6,318 bases of DNA from assembly GCA_021779775.1 (NCBI GenBank), contig JAJYAB010000108.1:1-6318 (forward strand). Reading direction: 5' to 3'. Shown here in pieces: positions 1-6,318 of the stretch (the first letter of the stretch is position 1; each line of letters begins with the position of its first letter). Origin of the DNA: Actinomycetes bacterium (lineage in GTDB: Bacteria > Actinomycetota > Acidimicrobiia > Acidimicrobiales > UBA8190). Made by a program: the position numbers and the translations under genes. The notes below the pieces were generated by a model. The model saw nothing but the letters and a program-made list of their open reading frames with translations, searched no databases and had not been told where the DNA came from.

Positions 1-1115
1 CCGCGTACCGGTTCCTGGTCCACAAGAGCCACCTCGAGGGGGAGGTGCTCGACACCGGCGGTGGCCATCTCGTGCTGGCCGTGCCCGGTGCAGACGGCGC
101 GGCCTTGGCGGGCGGGGCCCAGCGGGGCACCAGGACAGCCGAGGCCGTCTGGCTCGCCCGCGACCTCGTGAACGAGCCACCCAGCCTGTTGAACCCGTCG
201 CGGTTCGCCGAAGTCGCCGCCGAGGTCCTTACCGATCGGCCAGGGACCACGCTCGAGGCCTGGGACGAGGATCGGATCACCGCCGAGCGCCTGGGCGGCC
301 TGCTGGGAGTGGCACGAGGATCGTCTGAGGCACCCGTCCTGCTGCGGGCGACGTACGACCCACCCGCCCCTGCCCGTGCCGGCGGGACTGTGCCGCATGT
401 CGTGCTGGTCGGCAAGGGCATCACGTTCGACTCCGGAGGGCTTTCGCTGAAGACGGCGGGCGGCATGACCACGATGAAGACCGACATGAGTGGTGCGGCG
501 GCCGTGCTGGGCGCGCTGTCAGCCTGTGCCGACCTGGGGGTCCAGGTTCGGGTCACCGGGATCATGCCACTGACGGAGAACATGCCCGGGGGACGGGCGC
601 AGAAGCCCGGCGACGTGCTTACCGTGCGCAACGGGGCGACCATCGAGGTCTTGAACACCGATGCAGAAGGTCGTCTGGTGCTGGCTGACGGGCTGGTGCT
701 GGCAGCCGAGGCCCGACCCGATGCCATCATCGATCTGGCGACGCTGACCGGCGCCTGCGTGGTCGCCCTGGGCACCAAGGTTGCCGGTGTCTTCTCCAAT
801 GACGAAGTCCTGGCTGCCCGGGTGGCGGAGGCGTCGAAGGCAGCGGGTGAGCAGACGTGGCCACTGCCGTTGGTCGCCGACTACCAGGATCACATCGAGT
901 CGGATGTGGCCGACATGAAGAATGTCGGCAAGGACGGCCAGGCCGGGGCGATCGCCGCAGCCTTGCTGCTCTCGCGCTTTGTCGGCGACGTGCCGTGGGC
1001 GCACCTCGACATCGCCGGTCCTGCCCGTAGCGACGAGGACGCTGGCCTCGTGTCGAAGGGAGGAACAGGGTTCGGGGTTCGGACGCTGCTCCAGCTGCTG
1101 CGCCACTGGTCCTGA
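1..1115 (+). CDS. pepA: Leucyl aminopeptidase (peptidase family M17), 5' partial
   Basis: This cytosolic, two-metal aminopeptidase removes N-terminal residues, classically leucine, from peptides and acts in peptide turnover. The frame is already open at base 3, so the gene enters from the left; 370 residues are visible. The M17 signatures are intact: GKGITFDSGG with metal-binding Lys138 and Asp143, Lys150 in SLK, Asp161 in MKTDMSG, and NTDAEGRL with Asp220, Glu222 and Arg224 (numbered from the codon at base 3). Their spacing matches E. coli PepA Lys270/Asp275/Lys282/Asp293 and Asp353/Glu355/Arg357. The catalytic half is therefore complete, and about 130 residues of the N-terminal domain lie outside the window. 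The C-terminus (GGTGFGVRTL followed by about ten residues) is normal. A GTG at 45 could be called as a start, but it would remove conserved sequence. The TGA stop lies inside the first copy of the 17-bp repeat, and the next gene is convergent. The E. coli role of PepA in Xer recombination cannot be judged here. Confidence 0.96.
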   Translation, partial: AYRFLVHKSHLEGEVLDTGGGHLVLAVPGADGAALAGGAQRGTRTAEAVWLARDLVNEPPSLLNPSRFAEVAAEVLTDRPGTTLEAWDEDRITAERLGGLLGVARGSSEAPVLLRATYDPPAPARAGGTVPHVVLVGKGITFDSGGLSLKTAGGMTTMKTDMSGAAAVLGALSACADLGVQVRVTGIMPLTENMPGGRAQKPGDVLTVRNGATIEVLNTDAEGRLVLADGLVLAAEARPDAIIDLATLTGACVVALGTKVAGVFSNDEVLAARVAEASKAAGEQTWPLPLVADYQDHIESDVADMKNVGKDGQAGAIAAALLLSRFVGDVPWAHLDIAGPARSDEDAGLVSKGGTGFGVRTLLQLLRHWS

Positions 1116-1153
1116 GGGGCCACCGGTCCTGAGGGGCCACCGGTCCTGAGGGG
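1103..1153. repeat. Three tandem copies of a 17-bp repeat between convergent genes
   Basis: The unit CCACCGGTCCTGAGGGG occurs at 1103-1119 (one mismatch, CTGG for CCGG), 1120-1136 and 1137-1153 with no gap. Copy 1 contains the last codons and the TGA of the aminopeptidase gene. Copy 3 ends one base before the stop codon of the convergent ACT-domain gene. Because 17 is not a multiple of 3, the three TGA triplets (1113, 1130, 1147) fall in all three plus-strand frames. Each full copy carries the palindrome ACCGGT, so copies 2 and 3 could pair into a 6-bp stem around an 11-nt loop. There is no T-tract, so this is not a standard intrinsic terminator. Expansion of the gene end by slippage is the simplest explanation; a transcription-stop role is only inferred. 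Confidence 0.9.
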
Positions 1154-1870
1154 TCAGCCGGCCCGGCTCGGATGGGACTGGCGGGCCGGGCGCTCGCACA
1201 GATCGGTCCACCGCGCATCGGCCAGCCGGGCGACAGCGGAGAGCCGCCTGCGATCGTCCGCTCCGAAGGACCAGCCTGGGCGGCCCACGGCAAGGACCAG
1301 GTCCCACGCCACCAGGTCGACCCAGGCAACGTCAGCGGCAGGGGAGTGGGCCTCCGGGCGCGCGAGCGCTGCATCCGGCGGTGCCCCGTCCGGGTGCCGC
1401 AGGTGCCAGCGGGTGCCTTCGACGTACGCGGCGAGCCAGGGTGCTGCCGGGGCCCGGCCGGTCGACGCCACGACCACACGATCCTCGACGTCGACCACTG
1501 CGCACCACTTGGCCGCCAGCTCGATGGCGGCTCGGACGGCGAGGATGGACAGCACCTGATGGGGCAGGTGCTCAGACATCAGGGCGACCGCGGTGTCGTA
1601 CGCCTCGTACCGGCGGTCGGTGAGCACGTCGGGCAGCACCCGGATCTCCTCGACCTGCACGCCGTCTACCTCTGCCACCTCGCTGAGCAGCAGCGACACG
1701 TGGTTGTCGTCGGCAAGCTCGACGACGAACTCGTCCACCGCCCGCCCGTCGCCGCGACCGACGATGTCGACGGCGACGACGTCGGCCCGGACTGCTCCGA
1801 TCCGGCTGGCCACCGCCCCCAACGCGCCGGGCCGGTCGGGGAGTGCCACCCGTAACAGGTACATGACCAT
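1154..1870 (-). CDS. ACT-domain protein with GAF-like C-terminal half
   Basis: This 238-residue protein starts with a clear ACT domain (about residues 4-78, beta-alpha-beta pattern with the ligand-loop motif DRPGALG at 12-18). ACT domains bind amino acids and control enzymes or regulators. Residues about 95-222 look like a GAF-type sensor fold: a helix followed by KWCAVVDVEDRVVVAS, and a C-terminal stretch WSFGADDRRRLSAVARLADA typical of the last GAF helix. No catalytic or DNA-binding domain is evident, so it is probably a small-molecule sensor or allosteric partner; ligand and partner are unknown. The ATG at 1870 has no Shine-Dalgarno sequence but is preceded by TAACCT with a 7-nt gap, pointing to a leaderless mRNA. 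A second in-frame ATG at 1864 is possible. The gene lies 84 bp downstream of the unrecognised minus-strand gene at 1955-2587 and ends against the 17-bp repeat. The ACT call is firm; the GAF call is moderate. Confidence 0.88.
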   Translation of the reverse strand: MVMYLLRVALPDRPGALGAVASRIGAVRADVVAVDIVGRGDGRAVDEFVVELADDNHVSLLLSEVAEVDGVQVEEIRVLPDVLTDRRYEAYDTAVALMSEHLPHQVLSILAVRAAIELAAKWCAVVDVEDRVVVASTGRAPAAPWLAAYVEGTRWHLRHPDGAPPDAALARPEAHSPAADVAWVDLVAWDLVLAVGRPGWSFGADDRRRLSAVARLADARWTDLCERPARQSHPSRAG

Positions 1871-1877
1871 GGAAGAA

Positions 1878-1883
1878 AGGTTA
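1878..1883 (-). promoter_or_regulatory. -10 box of a probable leaderless promoter for the ACT-domain gene
   Basis: On the minus strand TAACCT (TANNNT class) ends 7 nt before the ATG at 1870. That is the spacing expected if transcription starts at or next to the start codon. No purine-rich ribosome binding site occurs in the preceding 40 nt, which fits leaderless initiation as is common in actinobacteria. No convincing -35 box was found. Confidence 0.55.
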
Positions 1884-1934
1884 CGAGGCCGAGGTGAACG
1901 GGGCGTTTCGTCGCGGCGACACCCAGGTTACGAG
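1878..1934 (-). repeat. 10-bp direct repeat carrying two TAACCT boxes
   Basis: The plus-strand word AGGTTACGAG (minus strand CTCGTAACCT) occurs at 1878-1887 and again at 1925-1934, starts 47 bp apart, within an 84-bp intergenic gap. Each copy contains TAACCT. The proximal copy is positioned as a leaderless -10 box. The distal copy could be a second promoter with a leader of about 47 nt, or the pair could be a regulator site. The match is exact; the function is inferred. Confidence 0.5.
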
Positions 1935-1954
1935 TTGGTGACGTCCGTGCCCGG

Positions 1955-2587
1955 TCATCTGGCGGTGGCGTGGCGGACCGCCCAGAGCGCCGACTCGTGG
2001 GCCAGGGCCGGATGGAACCGCCACCGGGCCAGTTGTCGTTCCACGTCCGCCCCGTCTTCGCCCAGCTCCACCAGGCTGAGCGCCAGGGTGCGGCAGCGCT
2101 TCCGGAGCTCGTCGATGCCTGGGGCGTGGAGGCGCGCCTCGCTCCACGCCCGGTGACGTTCCTGAAGAGAGGCAGGCAGGCGGACCAGGTGCCGGCGGGC
2201 CAGGGGGGGGAGCCGGCGCCGGACAGCCAATGCCGCGGGCCCCGCTGGTCGCGCCATGTCGAAGGTGACGCAGCGGTCCAGCGCCCGTTGGAACGGCGAG
2301 CCCCGCCCCGACCTCCCGGCCAAGCCCAGTGCCCGGGCGGTGTCGTGGAGATCGAGGGTGAAACCGTCGGGTCGGGCTTCGAACCGGGCGGCCAGCAGCC
2401 GCAGGAGCCAGGTCGTCGACGGTCCGAGCACCCCCAGCCAGAACGACTCGACATACCATGACCGCGGGTCGTGGCCCACGTCGTCGACCACTGCGTCGAT
2501 CCATGGGACCACCGACAGTCGGTGGTTCACCTGATCATCGGGCGCAGAGGATCGGGGGAGGGGCTCGGCGGCGGTCAACACGGTCAT
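1955..2587 (-). CDS. Uncharacterised protein, possible winged-helix-like core
   Basis: I do not recognise a named family for this 210-residue protein. Coding is supported by a strong GC-third-position bias and a smooth mix of hydrophobic and charged segments. The ATG at 2587 is chosen because GGAG lies 9 nt upstream (2597-2600); the frame stays open for 35 more codons upstream, but that part is low-complexity and has no ribosome site. Visible parts: a Pro/Ser-rich N-terminus (1-20), a block around DDVGHDPRSWYVESFWLGVL (35-54) leading to GPSTTWLLRLLA, then residues 60-113 with helix-helix-strand character (LDLHDTARALGL, then a helix through about 106) resembling a winged helix. A basic RRRLPPLARRHLVRLP segment (123-138) and a C-terminal helical region with FHPALAHESALWAV (191-204) follow. 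There is no signal peptide, membrane segment or catalytic motif. It lies upstream of the ACT-domain gene on the same strand. A C8 run in codons 125-128 is a possible slippage or sequencing-error site. Confidence 0.75.
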   Translation of the reverse strand: MTVLTAAEPLPRSSAPDDQVNHRLSVVPWIDAVVDDVGHDPRSWYVESFWLGVLGPSTTWLLRLLAARFEARPDGFTLDLHDTARALGLAGRSGRGSPFQRALDRCVTFDMARPAGPAALAVRRRLPPLARRHLVRLPASLQERHRAWSEARLHAPGIDELRKRCRTLALSLVELGEDGADVERQLARWRFHPALAHESALWAVRHATAR

Positions 2588-2596
2588 CGGTCTCGG

Positions 2597-2600
2597 CTCC
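2597..2600 (-). promoter_or_regulatory. Ribosome binding site deciding the start at 2587
   Basis: Minus-strand GGAG sits 9 nt before the ATG at 2587. None of the upstream in-frame start options has a comparable site, so this sets the N-terminus of the uncharacterised protein. Confidence 0.6.
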
Positions 2601-2739
2601 AGTGGGTTCTGGGCACGCAGCAGCAGGATGTGGGCCGGCACTCCGGCGCCGCTGGTCCTGTGATGCGAGCCGGGGGCAGGTGCAGGGCGCACCTTGGCCC
2701 GCCAGCCTCGCCGCCGACCTTGCGGGATCTCCGGTCCTC

Positions 2740-2775
2740 ACCTTGCTGGTGCGGGCTCGACCTTGCTGGTGCGGG
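2740..2775. repeat. Two direct copies of a 16-bp sequence, 20-bp period
   Basis: ACCTTGCTGGTGCGGG occurs at 2740-2755 and 2760-2775 with 4 bp between. A degenerate relative (ACCTTGCGGG, lacking the central part) lies at about 2717-2726. Copy 1 also contains the small inverted repeat CACC-ttgct-GGTG (2739-2751). The 20-bp period puts the copies about two helical turns apart, on the same face of DNA, as for a protein-binding array. It lies about 150 bp upstream of the start of the 1955-2587 gene. Confidence 0.7.
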
Positions 2776-2840
2776 AATCGCCGATGTCGGAACCGGCTTC
2801 CTCTCCGACCGCTACGATGCCCGACCTTCGGATCGTGATG

Positions 2841-3485
2841 TCACCATCTGCCGCGATGCACCACGTCGTCCGGTTGCCGGTGAGCGAGCCGTGCAGAGGT
2901 CGACGGCGGGTCGCTCTCCTCCGGCCAGCCCAGGACGACCGCCCCGGCGTACCGCAAGCCCCCAGGCACTCGTAGGGCTCGTAGCAGCTGGGCTTCTCCA
3001 CGGAAATTGCCGAGGAAGGCGGCGCCGATCGCCTCGCCTGTCGCCGCGAGGAGCATGGTCATGATCGCCATGCCCACGTCGACGAACCAGTAGGGGATCG
3101 GCCATCGCTCCGCGTCGTCCAAGCCCGAGCTGGCTTTGTCCGTTGCGGCGTAACGGCGCAGATATGCGTCGCGATCGCTCAGGAAGACGACGACGGCTGC
3201 AGCCGAGCGCAGTCCCCCCCACCGTCGGGACCGGCTGCGCCAATCTTCGGTCGTGGTCATGTCCCAGAACACCGCCGTGTCCTCGGGCCCCTCCATGACC
3301 ACGACGGCCCAGCCGCCCGCATTTCCTGCCGACGGTGCACGACAGGTGAGGTCCAACAGGCGATCGAGCGCACCTGCGGGCAGGGGCCGGTCGGCGAAGG
3401 TTCGCACCATGTGCCGGCGGCGTATCGCCTGGTCGAGGTCCACGACGAGCGACGCTACCGCCGGGAGCCCGCACCTCCGTCCCAA
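2841..3485 (-). CDS. Nitroreductase-family FMN oxidoreductase
   Basis: Nitroreductase-fold proteins are FMN-dependent, usually dimeric enzymes that move electrons from NAD(P)H to nitro compounds, quinones or other acceptors; the substrate cannot be read from sequence. Family marks seen: RRRHMVRTF (22-30), whose arginines bind the FMN phosphate; the following P-L-P segment and helix; RAPSAGNAGGW (49-59), the FMN-contact loop; a central YWFVDVGMAIMTMLLAATGEAIGAAFLGNF helix pair around 132-161; and the usual C-terminal DDVVHRGRW. Length (214) is normal for the family. Two starts compete. TTG at 3485 has a perfect AGGAGG 7 nt upstream. GTG at 3443 would give the usual family N-terminus (DLDQAIRRRH) and is preceded by TAGCGT at 8 nt, a leaderless arrangement. 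I report the longer form; its first 14 residues do not look conserved. It is divergent from the rhodanese-MoeB gene, with 100 bp between starts. A G7 run lies in codons 89-92. Confidence 0.9.
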   Translation of the reverse strand: MGRRCGLPAVASLVVDLDQAIRRRHMVRTFADRPLPAGALDRLLDLTCRAPSAGNAGGWAVVVMEGPEDTAVFWDMTTTEDWRSRSRRWGGLRSAAAVVVFLSDRDAYLRRYAATDKASSGLDDAERWPIPYWFVDVGMAIMTMLLAATGEAIGAAFLGNFRGEAQLLRALRVPGGLRYAGAVVLGWPEESDPPSTSARLAHRQPDDVVHRGRW

Positions 3486-3492
3486 CGTCGGG

Positions 3493-3498
3493 CCTCCT
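3493..3498 (-). promoter_or_regulatory. Shine-Dalgarno AGGAGG before the TTG start of the nitroreductase
   Basis: Minus-strand AGGAGG lies 7 nt before TTG at 3485, ideal spacing. It is the main reason for the longer start. If the gene is instead leaderless from GTG 3443, this match is coincidental and lies upstream of the transcript. Confidence 0.55.
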
Positions 3499-3526
3499 GT
3501 TGGGATGGGAATGCCGACCCCGCTGG

Positions 3527-3532
3527 TAGTGT
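3527..3532 (+). promoter_or_regulatory. Possible -10 box for the rhodanese-MoeB gene
   Basis: TAGTGT lies in the divergent gap and would give a leader of about 46 nt containing the GGAGG site at 3571-3575. A TTGGGA at 3500-3505 is too far upstream (21-bp spacer) to count as a good -35, so this is weak. Confidence 0.3.
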
Positions 3533-3570
3533 TTCACGGTGGGACGGGCGAGTGCCCGGACCGACGATCT

Positions 3571-3575
3571 GGAGG
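3571..3575 (+). promoter_or_regulatory. Ribosome binding site deciding the start at 3586
   Basis: GGAGG is 10 nt before the ATG at 3586. The reading frame is open 111 codons further upstream to 3253, but that part lies antisense to the nitroreductase gene and shows no family similarity, so the start is placed here. Confidence 0.7.
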
Positions 3576-3585
3576 CACGGGTTCG

Positions 3586-4753
<1,168 letters not shown>

Positions 4754-4758
<5 letters not shown>

Positions 4759-4788
4759 TCGCTCCGGCAGGTCATCAGACCGATCAGG
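4754..4788 (+). terminator. Inverted repeat overlapping the moeB stop codon
   Basis: CCTGATCG (4754-4761) and CGATCAGG (4781-4788) are perfect 8-bp arms around a 19-nt loop; the left arm contains the TGA stop. No T-run follows, so it may be a weak terminator or RNA-stability hairpin, or an operator for the next gene, whose presumed transcription start is about 45 bp downstream. Confidence 0.35.
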
Positions 4789-4820
4789 AGGTCGGGTGGC
4801 CCCGGGTGCGGCCCGATCCG

Positions 4821-4826
4821 TATCCT
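4821..4826 (+). promoter_or_regulatory. -10 box of a probable leaderless promoter for the mutase gene
   Basis: TATCCT is followed by 7 nt and then GTG at 4834, the same geometry as for the ACT-domain gene. Neither GTG 4834 nor ATG 4879 has a Shine-Dalgarno sequence, so leaderless translation from the GTG is the best explanation. No clear -35 was found. Confidence 0.6.
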
Positions 4827-4833
4827 GCACCGT

Positions 4834-6318
4834 GTGGCAGAACGCGACGGCAAGACGAAGCCCGCCGGATCGAGCCGGATGACCGATTCGGGGATCGACA
4901 TCCGGTCGTTGTACACGGCAGAGGATCTGCATGGATGGGATCCCGACATCAAGCTGGGCCAACCCGGGCAGCCGCCCTACACCCGCGGCATCTATCCCAG
5001 CATGTACCGCGGCCGGATGTGGACGATGCGCCAGTATGCCGGCTTCGGCACTGCGGAGGCGACCAACGAACGGTTCAAGTTCCTACTGGATGCGGGGCAG
5101 ACCGGTCTGTCGTGCGCCTTCGACCTGCCGACGCAGATGGGATATGACTCCGACCACCCCCGTGCAGAAGGCGAGGTCGGCAAGGTCGGGGTGGCCATCG
5201 ACTCGCTGGCCGACATGCGCCTGCTGCTGGCCGGTCTGCCGCTCGACCAGGTGACGACCTCGATGACCATCAACGCCACCGCGTCGACGCTGCTCCTCCT
5301 GTACAGCCTGGTGGCCGAGGAGAACGGCGTCGACCAGCGCAAGCTCGGTGGCACCGTGCAGAACGACATCCTGAAGGAGTACGTGGCGCGGGGAACCTAT
5401 ATCTATCCCCCACGGCCGTCGATGCGGCTGATCACCGACACCTTCGCCTATTGCGCCGAGCACCTGCCGAGCTGGAACACCATCTCCATATCCGGGTACC
5501 ACATCCGCGAGGCGGGTTCGACGGCGGTGCAGGAGATCGCCTTCACCATCGCCGACGGCATCGCCTACGTGGACGCAGCCGTCGCCGCCGGGCTCGACGT
5601 GGACGACTTCGCCCCACGCCTGTCGTTCTTCTGGAACGCGCACAACAACCTGTTCGAGGAGGTGGCGAAGTTCCGGGCTGCCCGGAGGATCTGGGCAGAC
5701 ATCATGACCACACGCTTCGGCGCGAAGGACGAACGGTCGAAGCTCTTGCGGTTCCACACCCAGACCGGTGGCTCCACGCTGACGGCGCAGCAGCCCGAGG
5801 TGAACATCGTCCGGGTGACGATGCAGGCGCTGGCGGCCGTGCTCGGGGGCACCCAGAGCCTGCACACCAACGGCTTCGACGAAGCCGTTGGTCTTCCGAC
5901 GACCCGTGCAGCGAAGATCGCGCTGCGTACCCAGCAGGTGGTGGCCTACGAGTCCGGTGTCGTCGACACGGTCGACCCGCTCGCCGGGTCCTACTTCCTC
6001 GAGGCCCTGACCGACGAGGTCGAGCAGGGCGCCCGGGCATACCTCGACCGTGTCGATGCGCTCGGCGGGGCGGTCGAGGCGATCGAGCAGGGCTTCATGC
6101 AGGACGAGATCGAAGGCGCGGCATACGCTTATGCGAAGGCGGTCGATGCTGGCGAGAAGATCGTCGTGGGGGTGAACCGATTCGTGGACGACGTGGCGGA
6201 TCCGGCCGAGGTCTTCCCGATCGACCCGGAGCTGCAACGCTCGCAGGTGGAGCGGACCCGGAAGGTGCGGGCCGATCGCCATCAGTCTGCGGTGGACGCC
6301 GCTCTGGCCGACGTCGGG
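4834..6318 (+). CDS. mutB: Methylmalonyl-CoA mutase large (catalytic) chain, 3' partial
   Basis: This adenosylcobalamin enzyme interconverts (R)-methylmalonyl-CoA and succinyl-CoA, linking propionyl-CoA and odd-chain or branched-chain catabolism to the TCA cycle. The frame is open to the window end: 495 residues from GTG 4834, or 480 from ATG 4879. GTG is preferred because of the -10 box 7 nt upstream. Almost the whole substrate-binding barrel is visible: YPSMYRGRMWTMRQYAG, FDLPTQMGYDSDHP, NDILKEYVARGTYIYPP, SISGYHIREAG and LHTN. Residues separating this enzyme from relatives can be read (numbered from GTG): Tyr68 and Arg186 match P. shermanii Tyr89 and Arg207, which hold the methylmalonyl carboxylate; isobutyryl- and 2-hydroxyisobutyryl-CoA mutases differ there. 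Ala95 occupies the Asp position of 2-hydroxyisobutyryl-CoA mutase. Tyr222-His223 match the catalytic Tyr243-His244. The sequence style is that of short chains of about 520-560 residues that pair with a separate B12-binding subunit, but the C-terminus is outside the window, so a fused B12 domain cannot be excluded. Ethylmalonyl-CoA mutase is the main alternative. Confidence 0.94.
   Translation, partial: MAERDGKTKPAGSSRMTDSGIDIRSLYTAEDLHGWDPDIKLGQPGQPPYTRGIYPSMYRGRMWTMRQYAGFGTAEATNERFKFLLDAGQTGLSCAFDLPTQMGYDSDHPRAEGEVGKVGVAIDSLADMRLLLAGLPLDQVTTSMTINATASTLLLLYSLVAEENGVDQRKLGGTVQNDILKEYVARGTYIYPPRPSMRLITDTFAYCAEHLPSWNTISISGYHIREAGSTAVQEIAFTIADGIAYVDAAVAAGLDVDDFAPRLSFFWNAHNNLFEEVAKFRAARRIWADIMTTRFGAKDERSKLLRFHTQTGGSTLTAQQPEVNIVRVTMQALAAVLGGTQSLHTNGFDEAVGLPTTRAAKIALRTQQVVAYESGVVDTVDPLAGSYFLEALTDEVEQGARAYLDRVDALGGAVEAIEQGFMQDEIEGAAYAYAKAVDAGEKIVVGVNRFVDDVADPAEVFPIDPELQRSQVERTRKVRADRHQSAVDAALADVG

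Larger units (their letters stand above)
2588..2840. other. 253-bp intergenic region without a convincing gene
   Basis: This stretch separates two minus-strand genes. Short frames cross it on both strands, but they are Arg/Pro/Ala-rich, overlap the nitroreductase gene or lack ribosome sites, so none is called. It holds the 16-bp direct repeat at 2740-2775 and presumably the promoter of the 1955-2587 gene, for which I could not place a clear -10/-35 pair. No strong hairpin with a T-tract was seen after the nitroreductase stop. Confidence 0.6.

Noticed and set aside
1103..1153. Tandem repeat considered as a CRISPR or attachment site
   Set aside because: The 17-bp units are directly adjacent with no spacers, there are no cas, integrase or tRNA sequences, and the first unit is part of a coding gene end.
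1172..1855. 227-codon plus-strand frame opposite the ACT-domain gene
   Set aside because: The opposite strand encodes a clear ACT domain; the plus-strand product has no recognisable pattern.
1910..1920. GTCGC-G-GCGAC palindrome considered as a terminator after the 1955-2587 gene
   Set aside because: Five-base arms with a one-base loop and no T-tract cannot form a convincing terminator hairpin.
2588..2692. 35-codon N-terminal extension of the uncharacterised minus-strand gene
   Set aside because: The extension is low-complexity and has no ribosome site, while GGAG is well placed for ATG 2587.
2738..3001. 87-codon minus-strand frame crossing the nitroreductase 3' end, first suspected to be a frameshifted C-terminus
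   Set aside because: The nitroreductase already ends with the family's usual HRGRW terminus in its own frame, so no frameshift is needed; the small frame lacks a ribosome site and similarity.
3253..3585. Upstream extension of the rhodanese-MoeB frame to a start at 3253
   Set aside because: It overlaps the nitroreductase gene antisense, looks non-coding (Arg/Ser/Pro-rich) and the GGAGG site supports ATG 3586.
5083..6282. 399-codon open frame on the minus strand opposite the mutase
   Set aside because: Shadow of the methylmalonyl-CoA mutase gene, which has clear family motifs throughout; the antisense product shows none.

Overview
The window is GC-rich and almost fully coding, with a strong preference for G or C in third codon positions and several GTG/TTG start candidates. 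Two genes appear to be transcribed without a leader, from a TANNNT box 7 bp before the start codon. Together with the gene content (ACT-domain protein, archaeal-type methylmalonyl-CoA mutase large chain) this suggests a high-GC actinobacterium. An Acidimicrobiia-like lineage is my guess, but the sequence alone does not prove it. I see no mobile elements, tRNA or rRNA genes, or CRISPR arrays.

Layout. (1) Positions 1-1115, plus strand: the C-terminal three quarters of a leucyl aminopeptidase (M17/PepA), entering from the left edge. (2) Positions 1103-1153: three tandem copies of a 17-bp repeat fill the gap between two convergent genes. (3) Positions 1154-2587, minus strand: an unrecognised 210-residue protein (1955-2587), followed downstream by a protein with an ACT domain and a GAF-like C-terminal half (1154-1870). 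The latter seems to have its own leaderless promoter. (4) Positions 2588-2840: 253 bp without a convincing gene, holding a 16-bp direct repeat. (5) Positions 2841-3485, minus strand: a nitroreductase-family flavoprotein. (6) Positions 3486-3585: a divergent promoter region. (7) Positions 3586-4758, plus strand: a rhodanese-MoeB fusion with the rhodanese domain first. (8) Positions 4834-6318, plus strand: the catalytic large chain of methylmalonyl-CoA mutase, running off the right edge.

The genes do not form one pathway. They look like neighbouring chromosomal housekeeping genes: peptide turnover, amino-acid sensing, flavin redox chemistry, activation and sulfuration of ubiquitin-like sulfur carriers (molybdenum cofactor or thiol biosynthesis), and propionyl-CoA/methylmalonyl-CoA metabolism. 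I did not find a new multi-gene system. The most distinctive items are the three-copy repeat at the convergent gene ends, the paired leaderless-promoter architecture, the rhodanese-first MoeB fusion, and the unrecognised gene at 1955-2587.
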